This document shows, piece after piece, positions 20,518 through 28,867 of a stretch of 64,000 bases of DNA; the first letter of the stretch is position 1; every line of letters begins with the position of its first letter. This stretch comes from Novosphingobium pentaromativorans US6-1. GTDB taxonomy: Bacteria > Pseudomonadota > Alphaproteobacteria > Sphingomonadales > Sphingomonadaceae. The notes beneath the pieces were generated by a model. The model did not search any database and was not told the DNA's origin. It saw nothing but the letters and a program-made list of their open reading frames with translations. The stretch covers positions 558,001-622,000 of the forward strand of contig NZ_CP009291.1 of NCBI RefSeq assembly GCF_000767465.1, in the 5' to 3' direction. Made by a program: the position numbers and the translations under genes.

Positions 20518-22332
20518 TTGAGTGACGAGACCCCAGCCGACCGCTTCAAATCCGTTCTGGCCGGCGCATCGCGCGCCATCGCCCATGAAAAGGAGATCGA
20601 GGTCAACTGGACGGCCGATGCGCCCAGCTCGACGGGGGGAACCTTCAGGGTGCCCATGCCCGGGCGCAACCTGCCGCGCGGAGCGGCGATGCAGGCGCGC
20701 GGCTATGCCGACAGCTTCGCGCTGAAGGTGCGTCACCACGACGACAGGCTGCACCAGCGCCATGCCCCGGCCGAACCCTCGGCGCGGGCGTGCTACGACG
20801 CGGTGGAGACGGTGCGCTACGAGGCGCTCGGTTCGAACCGCTATGCCGGGATGCGCGACAACCTCGACGCATCGCTGGAAGCGCGCATCGCTTCCGATCC
20901 GATATCCCGCGCCGAATCGCGCGACCAGGTGCCGCTCCAGTCGGCGCTGGCGCTGATGCTGCGCGAAAAGCTGACCGGGCAGCCGATCCCGGAGATCGCG
21001 CGGCCGGGCGTCGACATGATCCGCGACTGGATCGAGGAAAAGGCCGGCGGCGACATCGAGGCGCTGGCCGATTCGATCGGCGACCAACAGGCCTTCCAGA
21101 ACCTCTCGCTCGACATGCTCCAGCACCTTGAACTGACCCGTGCCGAGGAAATCGAGCAGCCGCCCGAGGATTCGGACGATCTCGACGGCGACGATGAGAC
21201 CGAGCAGGAAGAGGACGGCGCGGACGCGGGCGAGGAGCAGCAACCCTCGGAAATGGCCGCCGAGCCCAGCCAGGGCGATGACGAGGGCGAAAGCGAATCC
21301 GAAGGCGAAGCCTCGGACGACATGCAGGAGGCGGAGGAAGGCCAGGACGGCGAGGAAGGCATGCTTCCCGTCCGCCCCAACCGGCCCTGGACCGACATTC
21401 CCGACAGCTTCGACTACAAGGTCTTTACCGAGGCCTTCGACGAGGTGATCGGCGCTTCGGAGCTGTGCGACGAGGAAGAACTGACGCGCCTGCGCGCTTA
21501 CCTCGATGCGCAGCTCAAGGGCTTGCAGGGCGTCGTCACGCGGCTCGCCAACCGCCTCCAGCGCCGCCTCATGGCCCAGCAGAACCGCTCCTGGGATTTC
21601 GACCAGGAAGAAGGCCTGCTCGATGCCGCACGGCTGGCCCGGGTGGTCGTCTCGCCCGGCCAGTCGCTGTCCTACAAGGTCGAGCGCGACGTCGAGTTCA
21701 AGGATACCGTTGTCACCCTGCTGCTCGACAACTCCGGTTCGATGCGCGGACGGCCGATCTCCATCGCCGCGATCAGCGCCGACGTGCTGGCCCGCACGCT
21801 GGAGCGCTGCGGCGTGAAGGTGGAGATCCTCGGCTTCACGACCCGCGCGTGGAAGGGCGGTCAGAGCCGCGAGGCCTGGCTGGCGAACGGCAAGCCCGCA
21901 AGCCCGGGCCGCCTCAACGACCTGCGCCACATCATCTACAAGAAGGCCGATGAGCCGTGGCGCCGTGCGCGCAAGAACCTCGGGTTGATGATGCGCGAGG
22001 GGCTGCTCAAGGAGAACATCGACGGCGAAGCGCTGCTCTGGGCGCACAACCGGATGCTCGCGCGGCCCGAGGATCGCCGAATCCTCATGGTCATTTCCGA
22101 TGGCGCGCCGGTCGACGATTCGACGCTTTCGGTGAACAGCGCCGGATATCTGGAGGCGCATTTGCGCAAGGTGATCGAGTGGATCGAGGCGAAATCGCCG
22201 GTCCAGCTCGTCGCCATCGGCATCGGGCACGACGTGACCCGCTATTATCGCCGCGCGGTGACGATCATGGACGCCGAGCAGCTCGGCGGCACGATGATCG
22301 AACAGCTCGCCGGCCTTTTCGAGGAAGAATGA
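20518..22332 (+). CDS. cobT: Cobaltochelatase subunit CobT
   Basis: Chelatase subunit of the aerobic cobalamin pathway; with CobS (AAA+) and CobN it inserts cobalt into hydrogenobyrinic acid a,c-diamide. The protein is 604 residues. An N-terminal domain is followed by a very acidic linker (about residues 210-285, Glu/Asp/Gly-rich) and a C-terminal von Willebrand A domain with the MIDAS motif DNSGS. The start is TTG at 20518 after TAAGG. CobS and CobN are not in the window. CobT-like chelatases also occur in species that do not make cobalamin, so the role needs the other subunits to be located. Confidence 0.92.
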   Translation: MSDETPADRFKSVLAGASRAIAHEKEIEVNWTADAPSSTGGTFRVPMPGRNLPRGAAMQARGYADSFALKVRHHDDRLHQRHAPAEPSARACYDAVETVRYEALGSNRYAGMRDNLDASLEARIASDPISRAESRDQVPLQSALALMLREKLTGQPIPEIARPGVDMIRDWIEEKAGGDIEALADSIGDQQAFQNLSLDMLQHLELTRAEEIEQPPEDSDDLDGDDETEQEEDGADAGEEQQPSEMAAEPSQGDDEGESESEGEASDDMQEAEEGQDGEEGMLPVRPNRPWTDIPDSFDYKVFTEAFDEVIGASELCDEEELTRLRAYLDAQLKGLQGVVTRLANRLQRRLMAQQNRSWDFDQEEGLLDAARLARVVVSPGQSLSYKVERDVEFKDTVVTLLLDNSGSMRGRPISIAAISADVLARTLERCGVKVEILGFTTRAWKGGQSREAWLANGKPASPGRLNDLRHIIYKKADEPWRRARKNLGLMMREGLLKENIDGEALLWAHNRMLARPEDRRILMVISDGAPVDDSTLSVNSAGYLEAHLRKVIEWIEAKSPVQLVAIGIGHDVTRYYRRAVTIMDAEQLGGTMIEQLAGLFEEE

Positions 22333-22994
22333 TGAAAGTATCCGAGGCTGTCGCCAGCCGCCGCTCGATCCGCGCGTTCCGTGATGAACCGGTCGGGATC
22401 GAGGTGATCCGCCGCGTGCTGGACCGGGCGCGCATGACGCCCTCGGGCTGCAATTTCCAGCCCTGGCAAGCCACCGTGCTGACCGGTGAGCCGCTCAAGG
22501 CCCTTCAGGAAAAGATGCTGGCGTCCTCGCCGCAGGACCCGATCGAGTACAGCTTTTCCGAGCCCAACCAGTCGCCGCGCCATCTGGCCCGGCTGCATAA
22601 GGTCGGTGCCAGCATGTACGGCGCGCTCGGTATCGAGCGCGAAGACGCCGAAGCCCGCGAAGCCTTCACGCGGGCGAACATCTTCTCCTTCGGCGCACCG
22701 GCGCTGCTGGTCTGCTACTTCGAACGCTTCATGGGCCCGCCGCAGTGGTCGGATGTGGGCATGTGGCTCCAGTCGATCATGCTGCTGCTGCGCGAAGAGG
22801 GGCTGGACAGCTGCCCGCAGGAGTGGATGTCGCTCTATGCGCGTCTGATCAAGGAGCACATCGGCGTTCCGGACGAGACGCACATCCTCTTTTGCGGCCT
22901 GGCCATCGGCCATCGCGACGAGGATGCGCCCGTCAACCGGTTCGATCGCGACCGTGTGCCGCTTGATGAACAGGTGCGCTTTCTCGGCTTCTGA
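22332..22994 (+). CDS. Nitroreductase-family FMN oxidoreductase
   Basis: About 220 residues. SRRSIRAFRDEPV near the N-terminus is the FMN phosphate-binding Arg-Arg-Ser motif, and ARMTPSGCNFQPWQ and IGHRDEDAPVNRF are typical of the nitroreductase family. It would use NAD(P)H to reduce nitroaromatics, quinones or enoates; the natural substrate is unknown. The start is one of two adjacent ATGs (22329 or 22332), and the second has the better distance from GAGG. It overlaps the cobT stop (TGATG), so it is coupled to cobT. Confidence 0.9.
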   Translation: MKVSEAVASRRSIRAFRDEPVGIEVIRRVLDRARMTPSGCNFQPWQATVLTGEPLKALQEKMLASSPQDPIEYSFSEPNQSPRHLARLHKVGASMYGALGIEREDAEAREAFTRANIFSFGAPALLVCYFERFMGPPQWSDVGMWLQSIMLLLREEGLDSCPQEWMSLYARLIKEHIGVPDETHILFCGLAIGHRDEDAPVNRFDRDRVPLDEQVRFLGF

Positions 22995-23024
22995 TTGCCG
23001 TTCGATGGGGCTGGAGGGCCTTTC

Positions 23025-23933
23025 ATGACCGATTGGCCATTGCTGTGGGTGCCCTTCACCCTTGCCGCGGCGCTGGCACAGGTGCTGCGTAATGCGGTGC
23101 AGTCGCGGCTGGCAACGCGGATCGGGACGGTTGGCGGAACGCAAGTGCGATTCGTCTACGGCCTTCCGGTCGCGATTCTCTTTCTGGGCTTGTTCTGTTT
23201 CGCGACCGGGGAAGGGCTGACCGCTATTCCTTCCGGCGCCCTGGCATGGTCGGCGGTGGGCTCGGTGACCCAGATCGTGGCCACCGCGCTCATGCTCGTC
23301 GTCATGCAGAAGCGCGATTTCGGCGTTGCCTATGCCTACATCAAGACCGAGCCGGTAACGGTTGCTATCCTCGGCTTCGCCCTGATCGGCGACCGGTTGC
23401 CATTGGGCGGCTGGCTGGCGGTTCTGATCGTGACGTTTGGCGTGATTCTCGCCTCCTTGCGTCCGGGGGATGGCGGGGCGAAGCTGGTCGAGCCGAAGCC
23501 GCTCGCGGTGGGCGTCGCCAGCGGCGCGCTTTTCGGATTGACCGCCATCTGCTTTCGCGCCTCGATCGCTGGGGTTCCGGAGGGCAGCTTCATGCTGCGC
23601 AGCCTCCTGATGCTGGTGGTGTCGCTGGGAATCCAGTCGTCCGTCCTTGCCGGGTGGTTCGTGCTGCGCGATGCCTCCGGCTTCTTCGGATCCCTTCGCG
23701 AATGGCGCCTGTCGGTCACGGGCGGAGCGCTGGGAGCGCTCGCGTCCGCCGGATGGTTCATTGCTTTCTCACTCACCGCCGCGGCCAATGTGCGGACCCT
23801 GGCGCTGATCGAAATGCCCATCGTCGCCATCGTCTCGCGCAAACTTTCCGGCCGCTGGCTGACGGCCCGCGAATGGGCCGGCTTCGTGCTGATCACGGTG
23901 GGCGTCGCATTGCTGATGTTGTCGCACGCCTGA
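23025..23933 (+). CDS. EamA/DMT-family transporter
   Basis: A 302-residue membrane protein with about ten hydrophobic segments and two EamA-type repeats (LRNAVQSRLATRIGTVGGTQ; SAGWFIAFSLTAAANVRTLA). ATG at 23025 follows GGAGG; an in-frame TTG just after the nitroreductase stop is less likely. This second EamA protein of the window is not closely similar to the one at 6908. Substrate unknown. It follows the nitroreductase on the same strand after 30 bases. Confidence 0.87.
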   Translation: MTDWPLLWVPFTLAAALAQVLRNAVQSRLATRIGTVGGTQVRFVYGLPVAILFLGLFCFATGEGLTAIPSGALAWSAVGSVTQIVATALMLVVMQKRDFGVAYAYIKTEPVTVAILGFALIGDRLPLGGWLAVLIVTFGVILASLRPGDGGAKLVEPKPLAVGVASGALFGLTAICFRASIAGVPEGSFMLRSLLMLVVSLGIQSSVLAGWFVLRDASGFFGSLREWRLSVTGGALGALASAGWFIAFSLTAAANVRTLALIEMPIVAIVSRKLSGRWLTAREWAGFVLITVGVALLMLSHA

Positions 23934-24090
23934 GCCGTCCGCGATCGTCGGCCGCACTGCCCAGGCCGCTGACTTTCCGCCCGACTTGGCCTTTGACATG
24001 TCCGTGTACCGCTCCGTCGGCCTGGTTCGATCCCGTAGCGCCCTGCATGCACCTTGACTGCCACGCATCGCCGCCTAATGCCCCTCGGCC

Positions 24091-25542
24091 ATGACCGATG
24101 CCCATGCACTGACGCTGTTCAACAGCCTGACCCGCCAGTTGGAACCGTTCCAGCCCGTCCATGAAGGCGAGGCGCGGGTCTATTCATGCGGGCCGACGGT
24201 CTACAACTACCCGCATATCGGCAACATGCGCGCCTATGTCTTTGCCGATATCCTCGGGCGTACGCTGAGCCACAAGGGCTACAAGCTCACCCACGTCATC
24301 AACATCACCGACGTTGGCCACCTGACCGACGACGCCGATGCCGGCGAGGACAAGATGGAGAAGATGGCCGCCGAGAAGGCGCAGTCCATCTGGGACATCG
24401 CACGCCACTATACCGAGGCCTACTGGGCCGACATCGCCGCGCTCAACATACGTCAGCCCGCCCAGTGGTCGGTGGCGACGGAATATGTGCCGCAGATGAT
24501 CGAGTTCGCGACGCAGATCGCCGACAAGCACTGCTACGAGATCGACAGCGGCCTCTACTTCGACGTTTCCACCGTGGCGGACTACGGCCGCCTGGCCCGT
24601 GCCGTGACGGAAGAGGGCGAAGGCCGCATCGAGGCGGTCGACGGCAAGCGCAATGCCGCAGACTTCGCGATCTGGCGCAAGACGCCCGCCGGCGAGAAGC
24701 GCCAGATGGAGTGGGATTCGCCCTGGGGCCCGGGCGCGCCCGGCTGGCACCTGGAATGCTCAGTCATGTCGGGCAAGCTGCTGGGCTTTCCTTTCGACAT
24801 CCATACCGGCGGCATCGATCACCGCGAGATCCATCACCCCAATGAAATCGCACAGAATCAGGCGTTCTGCTGCACCAACGGGCTCGACATACCGGCAAAC
24901 TCGGGTGCGCGGGTGTGGATGCACAACAACTTCCTGGTCGAGCGCTCGGGCAAGATGAGCAAGTCGTCGGGCGAATTCCTTCGCCTGCAGCTGTTGATCG
25001 ACAAGGGCTATCATCCGCTCGCCTACCGCATGATGTGCCTGCAGGCGCATTATCGCTCGGAACTGGAATTCTCGTGGGACGGCCTTGGCGCCGCGCTCAC
25101 CCGCCTCAAGCGCATGATCATGGCTGCCGAGCGCCTTGCTGGTGTCGAGGCTGGATCGCCTTCGCACCCCAAACTTGCCGCGATGATCGAGACTTTCGAG
25201 AAGGCGATGTCCGATGATCTCAACACCCCGGTCGCGCTGACGGCGCTGGAAGACGTGCTTGCCGCCAAGAAGGTCGATCCCGCGGCCAAGCGTGCCGTCG
25301 TGGAAGCGATGGATGCGGTGCTCGGCCTCGATCTCTTCGGGACGTCCCGCGCCGACTTGCGCTTGCGTCCGAAGAGTGCCGCTATTTCCGAAACGGAAAT
25401 CGAGGCCGCGCTGGCGGCGCGCAAGGAAGCGCGCGCCGCAAAGGACTTTGCCGCATCCGATGCCTTGCGCGACGAACTGGCTGCGAAGGGCGTGGAAGTG
25501 ATGGACGGCGACCCGCTTGGCTGGGAGTGGAAACTGGGCTGA
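24091..25542 (+). CDS. cysS: Cysteinyl-tRNA synthetase
   Basis: Class I aminoacyl-tRNA synthetase of 483 residues that charges tRNA-Cys. The zinc-binding and HIGH regions appear in SCGPTVYNYPHIGNMR, the zinc ligands continue in LECSVMS and GGIDHREIHHPNE, and KMSKS is present as GKMSKSSGEF. The C-terminal DALR-like domain ends in DGDPLGWEWKLG. The start ATG is at 24091. The 157 bases before it contain no gene. Confidence 0.97.
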   Translation: MTDAHALTLFNSLTRQLEPFQPVHEGEARVYSCGPTVYNYPHIGNMRAYVFADILGRTLSHKGYKLTHVINITDVGHLTDDADAGEDKMEKMAAEKAQSIWDIARHYTEAYWADIAALNIRQPAQWSVATEYVPQMIEFATQIADKHCYEIDSGLYFDVSTVADYGRLARAVTEEGEGRIEAVDGKRNAADFAIWRKTPAGEKRQMEWDSPWGPGAPGWHLECSVMSGKLLGFPFDIHTGGIDHREIHHPNEIAQNQAFCCTNGLDIPANSGARVWMHNNFLVERSGKMSKSSGEFLRLQLLIDKGYHPLAYRMMCLQAHYRSELEFSWDGLGAALTRLKRMIMAAERLAGVEAGSPSHPKLAAMIETFEKAMSDDLNTPVALTALEDVLAAKKVDPAAKRAVVEAMDAVLGLDLFGTSRADLRLRPKSAAISETEIEAALAARKEARAAKDFAASDALRDELAAKGVEVMDGDPLGWEWKLG

Positions 25543-25783
25543 GGCCGGCGCCGCCCGAAGGCCAGACATTCCCTTTAGCCTCCTTCGCCCTGCGTGTGCC
25601 CGTGCGATGCGCGTTGGCGGCCTTGTGGCCGATTTCGTTGCCTTAGCCCTATGTAAACGAACAGGCCGCTAGCCCATTCACCAGGGCGCAGGCTGCTGCG
25701 CTGGATTGCGTATTTGCACATGACGCAGGGCCGGGTTGGTCTATACCGGCTCGGCAAGAGAGCAGAAACGGGGAAAGCGGAAA

Positions 25784-27457
25784 ATGGCAGAGGGCGACAA
25801 GCGCAAGGCTTCGGATGTTTTTATCGAGTGCCTTGAAGAGGAAGGCGTCGAGTACATCTTCGGCGTTCCCGGTGAAGAGAACCTCGACTTTCTCGACTCG
25901 CTCTCGCGATCGGAAAAAATCAAGCTCATCCTTACCCGTCACGAGCAGGGCGCCGGTTTCATGGCTGCGACTTACGGACGGCATACCGGCAAGACTGGCG
26001 TGTGCCTCTCGACCCTGGGACCGGGCGCGACCAATTTCGTCACCGCTGCGGCCTATGCGACGCTTGGCGGCATGCCGATGCTGATGATCACGGGCCAGAA
26101 GCCGATCAAGAAATCGAAGCAGGGCCGTTTCCAGATTCTGGACGTCGTCTCCATGATGGGGCCGATCACCAAGTACGCGCACCAGATGGCATCCTCGGAC
26201 AACATTCCGAGCCGGGTGCGCGAAGCCTTCCGCATCGCCGAGGAAGAAAAGCCGGGCGCAACGCACATCGAGCTGCCCGAGGACATTGCCGACGAGCATA
26301 CCGATTCGCGGCCCGTGCGCCGCTCGATCGTCCGCCGTCCGACAGCCGACGTGAAATCGATCGCCCAGGCCGTCGATGCGCTGCAGAACGCGAAGAAGCC
26401 GCTGCTGGTGATCGGTGCGGGTGCGAATCGCAAGATGACCAGCAAGATGCTGGGCGAATTCGTCGAGAAGACCGGCATCCCCTTCCTCACTACCCAGCTC
26501 GGCAAGGGCGTGATCGATGAGCGTCACCCCAAGTTCCTGGGCTGCGCCGCGCTTTCGGCCGGTGACTTCGTCCATCGCGCCATCGAGGATGCCGACTGCA
26601 TCCTCAACATCGGGCACGACGTGATCGAGAAGCCGCCGTTCTTCATGCACAACGACGGCACGCGCGATGACCGCGTGGTTGTCCATATCTCGACCAAGAC
26701 GGCGGAAGTGGACCCGGTCTATTTCCCGCACATCGAGGTGATCGGCGACATCGCCAATGCCATGTGGCAGATCAAGGAAGCGGTCGTGCCGTCGTCGAAA
26801 TGGAACTTCGATGCCATGCTTGGGTTCCGCAAGGCAGAACTGGAACACACCGCGAAGCTGGCCGCTGACGAGCGTTTCCCGATCTTCCCGCCGCATCTCG
26901 TGCAACAGGTTCGCGATGCGATGCCCGACGATGCGATCATCTGCCTCGACAACGGCGTCTACAAGATCTGGTTCGCCCGCGGCTTCTGTGCCTGCAAGCC
27001 CAACACCGTCCTGCTCGACAATGCACTGGCGACGATGGGGGCAGGGCTACCCTCCGCGATGGCGAGCGCCATGGTCTATCCCGAGCGCAAGGTCATGGCG
27101 ATCTGCGGCGACGGCGGGTTCATGATGAACAGCCAGGAGCTTGAAACGGCGGTTCGACTCGGCCTTAATCTGACCGTGCTGATCCTCAACGACAATGCCT
27201 ACGGGATGATTCGCTGGAAGCAGGCGAACATGGGATTCGCCGACTTCGGCCTGACCTACAACAACCCCGATTTCGTGAAGTATGCCGAAAGCTACGGGGC
27301 CAAGGGGTATCGGGTCGAAAGCGCGCAGCATTTGAGCGAGCTGCTGGCCCAGTGCCGCGATACCCCAGGCGTTCATGTGATCGACTGCCCGGTGGACTAC
27401 TCGGAAAACGATCGCATCCTGAACACGGACATCAAGGATCTGTCCCGGGCGCTCTGA
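25784..27457 (+). CDS. Thiamine-pyrophosphate enzyme, acetolactate synthase large-subunit family
   Basis: A 557-residue enzyme with the three TPP-enzyme domains. The N-terminal PYR domain has GVPGEENLDFLDSL and the catalytic Glu region TRHEQGAGFMAATYGR. A central domain follows, then the C-terminal PP domain with GDGGFMMNSQELETAVRLG and NDNAYGMI, the GDG-N thiamine-binding motif. It resembles IlvB/AlsS enzymes that condense two pyruvates to acetolactate. No small regulatory subunit (ilvN) is adjacent, so it may be catabolic or act on another 2-keto acid. The ATG at 25784 follows GGGAAAGCGG. Confidence 0.88.
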   Translation: MAEGDKRKASDVFIECLEEEGVEYIFGVPGEENLDFLDSLSRSEKIKLILTRHEQGAGFMAATYGRHTGKTGVCLSTLGPGATNFVTAAAYATLGGMPMLMITGQKPIKKSKQGRFQILDVVSMMGPITKYAHQMASSDNIPSRVREAFRIAEEEKPGATHIELPEDIADEHTDSRPVRRSIVRRPTADVKSIAQAVDALQNAKKPLLVIGAGANRKMTSKMLGEFVEKTGIPFLTTQLGKGVIDERHPKFLGCAALSAGDFVHRAIEDADCILNIGHDVIEKPPFFMHNDGTRDDRVVVHISTKTAEVDPVYFPHIEVIGDIANAMWQIKEAVVPSSKWNFDAMLGFRKAELEHTAKLAADERFPIFPPHLVQQVRDAMPDDAIICLDNGVYKIWFARGFCACKPNTVLLDNALATMGAGLPSAMASAMVYPERKVMAICGDGGFMMNSQELETAVRLGLNLTVLILNDNAYGMIRWKQANMGFADFGLTYNNPDFVKYAESYGAKGYRVESAQHLSELLAQCRDTPGVHVIDCPVDYSENDRILNTDIKDLSRAL

Positions 27458-27465
27458 GCGCCCGG
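27445..27465 (+). terminator. Perfect hairpin spanning the stop codon of the TPP-enzyme gene
   Basis: CCGGGCGCTC at 27445-27454 and GAGCGCCCGG at 27456-27465 are exact complements around one base, and the TGA stop (27455-27457) lies inside. The outer bases CTGT/ACAG extend the stem imperfectly. No T-run follows, so it is not a classic intrinsic terminator; it may stabilise the 3' end or separate this gene from the convergent one at 27485. Confidence 0.4.
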
Positions 27466-27484
27466 AAACAGGTTCTCGCCTCGG

Positions 27485-27868
27485 TCAGCACTCCTCGAGC
27501 AGGAGAAATTCGGCCTCGACCGTCATGCGCGGTTCGGGGCCGTTATCGTGATCGACGCAGGTGATCGTGGCATCGGCGACGAGATGGCCGGGGATCGCGA
27601 ATTCATGGTCGGGCAGGGCGGCGATCAGCGCCTCTCCGGCGTCGATGGCCCGCTCGCCGGTAAACGAAAGCGCAAGACTGTGGCGGCTGCCCGAAAATGT
27701 CGCGCTACTCCATGGCCGCTCGCCATGGCGCAGCAGTTCGCCTTGCGGTCCGGCAAGGGCGAGTACCTCGCAAAGCAGTTTGAGCCAGGGGCCGCGCCGG
27801 GCTGATCCTGAAGTGCGGGCACGCAGCGCGTTGAGCATCGATCGGTCGGAAGTGGGGTCAAAGCGCAT
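27485..27868 (-). CDS. Uncharacterised 127-residue protein, second gene of an S24-linked operon
   Basis: I do not recognise the family. The protein begins MRFDPTSDRSMLNALRARTS, has a central part with HSLALSFTGERAIDAGEALI and an acidic C-terminus ending EFLLLEEC. There is no signal peptide or membrane segment. Its start overlaps the end of the small upstream gene by 11 bases, so the two are coupled. They are transcribed away from the S24 regulator at 28150, and the shared upstream region carries a LexA-type box, so both are candidates for damage-induced expression. Confidence 0.7.
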   Translation of the reverse strand: MRFDPTSDRSMLNALRARTSGSARRGPWLKLLCEVLALAGPQGELLRHGERPWSSATFSGSRHSLALSFTGERAIDAGEALIAALPDHEFAIPGHLVADATITCVDHDNGPEPRMTVEAEFLLLEEC

Positions 27869-28046
27869 GATCGGTCTCCTGATAGTTTCGCATGAATTGC
27901 TCGACGCGCGCCGCCGTGCGGGCGCGGGGAATGCGGCCATTGCGCAAGTCGGCCACGAAGCGCGGATCCTGTGCTGCGAGCCGCCCGAACTTGGTCCAGG
28001 GCATGTCCGTCTGGCGCAGGAAGCGTTCGATCTGACGCAAAAGCAT
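27858..28046 (-). CDS. Small helix-rich, probably HTH-like protein, first gene of an S24-linked operon
   Basis: A 62-residue basic protein with IERFLRQTDMPWTKFGRLAA, then DPRFVADLRNGR and ARTAARVEQFM. The spacing of FGRLA, DPRFV-DLRNG and R-ARVE resembles a short Cro-like helix-turn-helix seen in many sphingomonad hypothetical proteins; DNA binding is inference. It starts about 38 bases from the GTTC-N7-GTTC box at 28084-28098 and is translationally coupled to the 127-residue gene that follows. Confidence 0.65.
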   Translation of the reverse strand: MLLRQIERFLRQTDMPWTKFGRLAAQDPRFVADLRNGRIPRARTAARVEQFMRNYQETDHAL

Positions 28047-28083
28047 CGATCCTGATCCTTTCCGTGTTGGATTCGTTGGCTGT

Positions 28084-28098
28084 GTTCATGGTATGTTC
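28084..28098. promoter_or_regulatory. Candidate LexA (SOS) box, GTTC-N7-GTTC
   Basis: The sequence GTTC-ATGGTAT-GTTC is an exact match to the alphaproteobacterial LexA operator, a direct repeat of GTTC with a seven-base spacer. It lies 38 bases upstream of the minus-strand gene starting at 28046 and 52 bases upstream of the S24 regulator at 28150, where it could overlap promoters of either. Occupation by the housekeeping LexA (not in the window) or by the S24 protein itself is possible. Confidence 0.6.
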
Positions 28099-28119
28099 CA
28101 ATCGAAATCCTACTTGTCT

Positions 28120-28131
28120 AGGAAATTTCCT
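28120..28131. promoter_or_regulatory. Palindrome AGGAAATTTCCT, leader copy
   Basis: A perfect 12-base inverted repeat, 19 bases before the ATG of the S24 regulator. The same 12 bases recur at 28358-28369 inside that gene. It is a candidate operator of the S24 protein (autoregulation). Confidence 0.55.
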
Positions 28132-28149
28132 TCACCTACGGATTACAAA

Positions 28150-28785
28150 ATGGACATGACCGATCCCCGCGGAGCACTGCTGGAACTGGCCGAGAAACGC
28201 GGCGCCAGTCTCTCCGCTCTGTCGCGAATGCTGGGAAAAAATCCAAGCTATCTCCAACAGTTCGTTCGCAAGGGTAGCCCGCGTAAGCTGGAGGAAGGCG
28301 ATCGCGGCAAGCTCGCCAGGTTCTTCGGCGTGGACGAATCGGTGCTGGGTCGGCCGAAGGAAATTTCCTCGAAACGCCTGCAGGACTGGGTCGACGTACC
28401 CAGGCTTGCAGTCGATGCCTCGGCCGGCGGCGGAGCCTTTGCCGGGGAGGAGGAATTGCTGGGCACGATCCGCTTTTCACCGCGCTGGTTGCGCAGCATG
28501 GGCCTCGATCCCAAGGCGCTGAGCGCCATTGCCGTGGCCGGCGATTCGATGGCGCCTACCTTGCAGGACGGCGACGAGATCCTGGTCGACCGCACCGTGC
28601 GGGCCCTCAGTGAAGGCATTCACGTCTTGCGGCACGAGGGCAACTTGCTCGTCAAGCGGGTCGAGCGCGGCGCGGGCGGGAAAGTGCGGCTTATCAGCGA
28701 CAACAAGGTCTATGGGCCGATCGAATGCCCGGCCGGTAGCATCGACGTGGTCGGCCGCGTGGTCTGGAAGGGCGGGCGCCTCTAG
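28150..28785 (+). CDS. LexA-like S24-family transcriptional repressor (XRE/HTH plus S24 peptidase domain)
   Basis: A 211-residue regulator. The N-terminal HTH reads LLELAEKRGASLSALSRMLG then NPSYLQQFVRKG. The C-terminal S24 domain has the catalytic Ser133 in AGDSMAPTLQDGD and Lys169 in NLLVKRVER. An Ala98-Gly99 pair (GAFAGEE) lies at the place where LexA/CI proteins cut themselves, so RecA-stimulated self-cleavage is plausible. ATG at 28150 is used; the longer frame from 28093 runs through the operator region. It is divergent from a two-gene operon, with a LexA-type box and a palindrome between. It is not LexA itself, whose HTH is a winged type. Confidence 0.88.
   Translation: MDMTDPRGALLELAEKRGASLSALSRMLGKNPSYLQQFVRKGSPRKLEEGDRGKLARFFGVDESVLGRPKEISSKRLQDWVDVPRLAVDASAGGGAFAGEEELLGTIRFSPRWLRSMGLDPKALSAIAVAGDSMAPTLQDGDEILVDRTVRALSEGIHVLRHEGNLLVKRVERGAGGKVRLISDNKVYGPIECPAGSIDVVGRVVWKGGRL
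28358..28369. promoter_or_regulatory. Palindrome AGGAAATTTCCT, intragenic copy
   Basis: An exact second copy of the 12-base palindrome, within the S24 gene (codons around Pro-Lys-Glu-Ile-Ser), 238 bases from the leader copy. The two could be joined by a DNA loop if bound by the dimeric regulator. Confidence 0.45.
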
Positions 28786-28867
28786 CCGCCGCTGGAAGCA
28801 TTGCAAGATCGCCCGTGTGTTGGCAGGACGGTTGCAATCGCGGCGTTAGGCCGCCATTTCCCGTCCC

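Noticed and set aside
20820..20840. A tRNA T-arm-like GGTTCGAACC sequence
   Set aside because: It lies inside the cobT coding sequence and no acceptor stem or anticodon arm can be built around it.
20332..22230. A 632-codon open frame antisense to cobT
   Set aside because: In codon register with cobT; same explanation. cobT has clear domain structure and the antisense frame does not.
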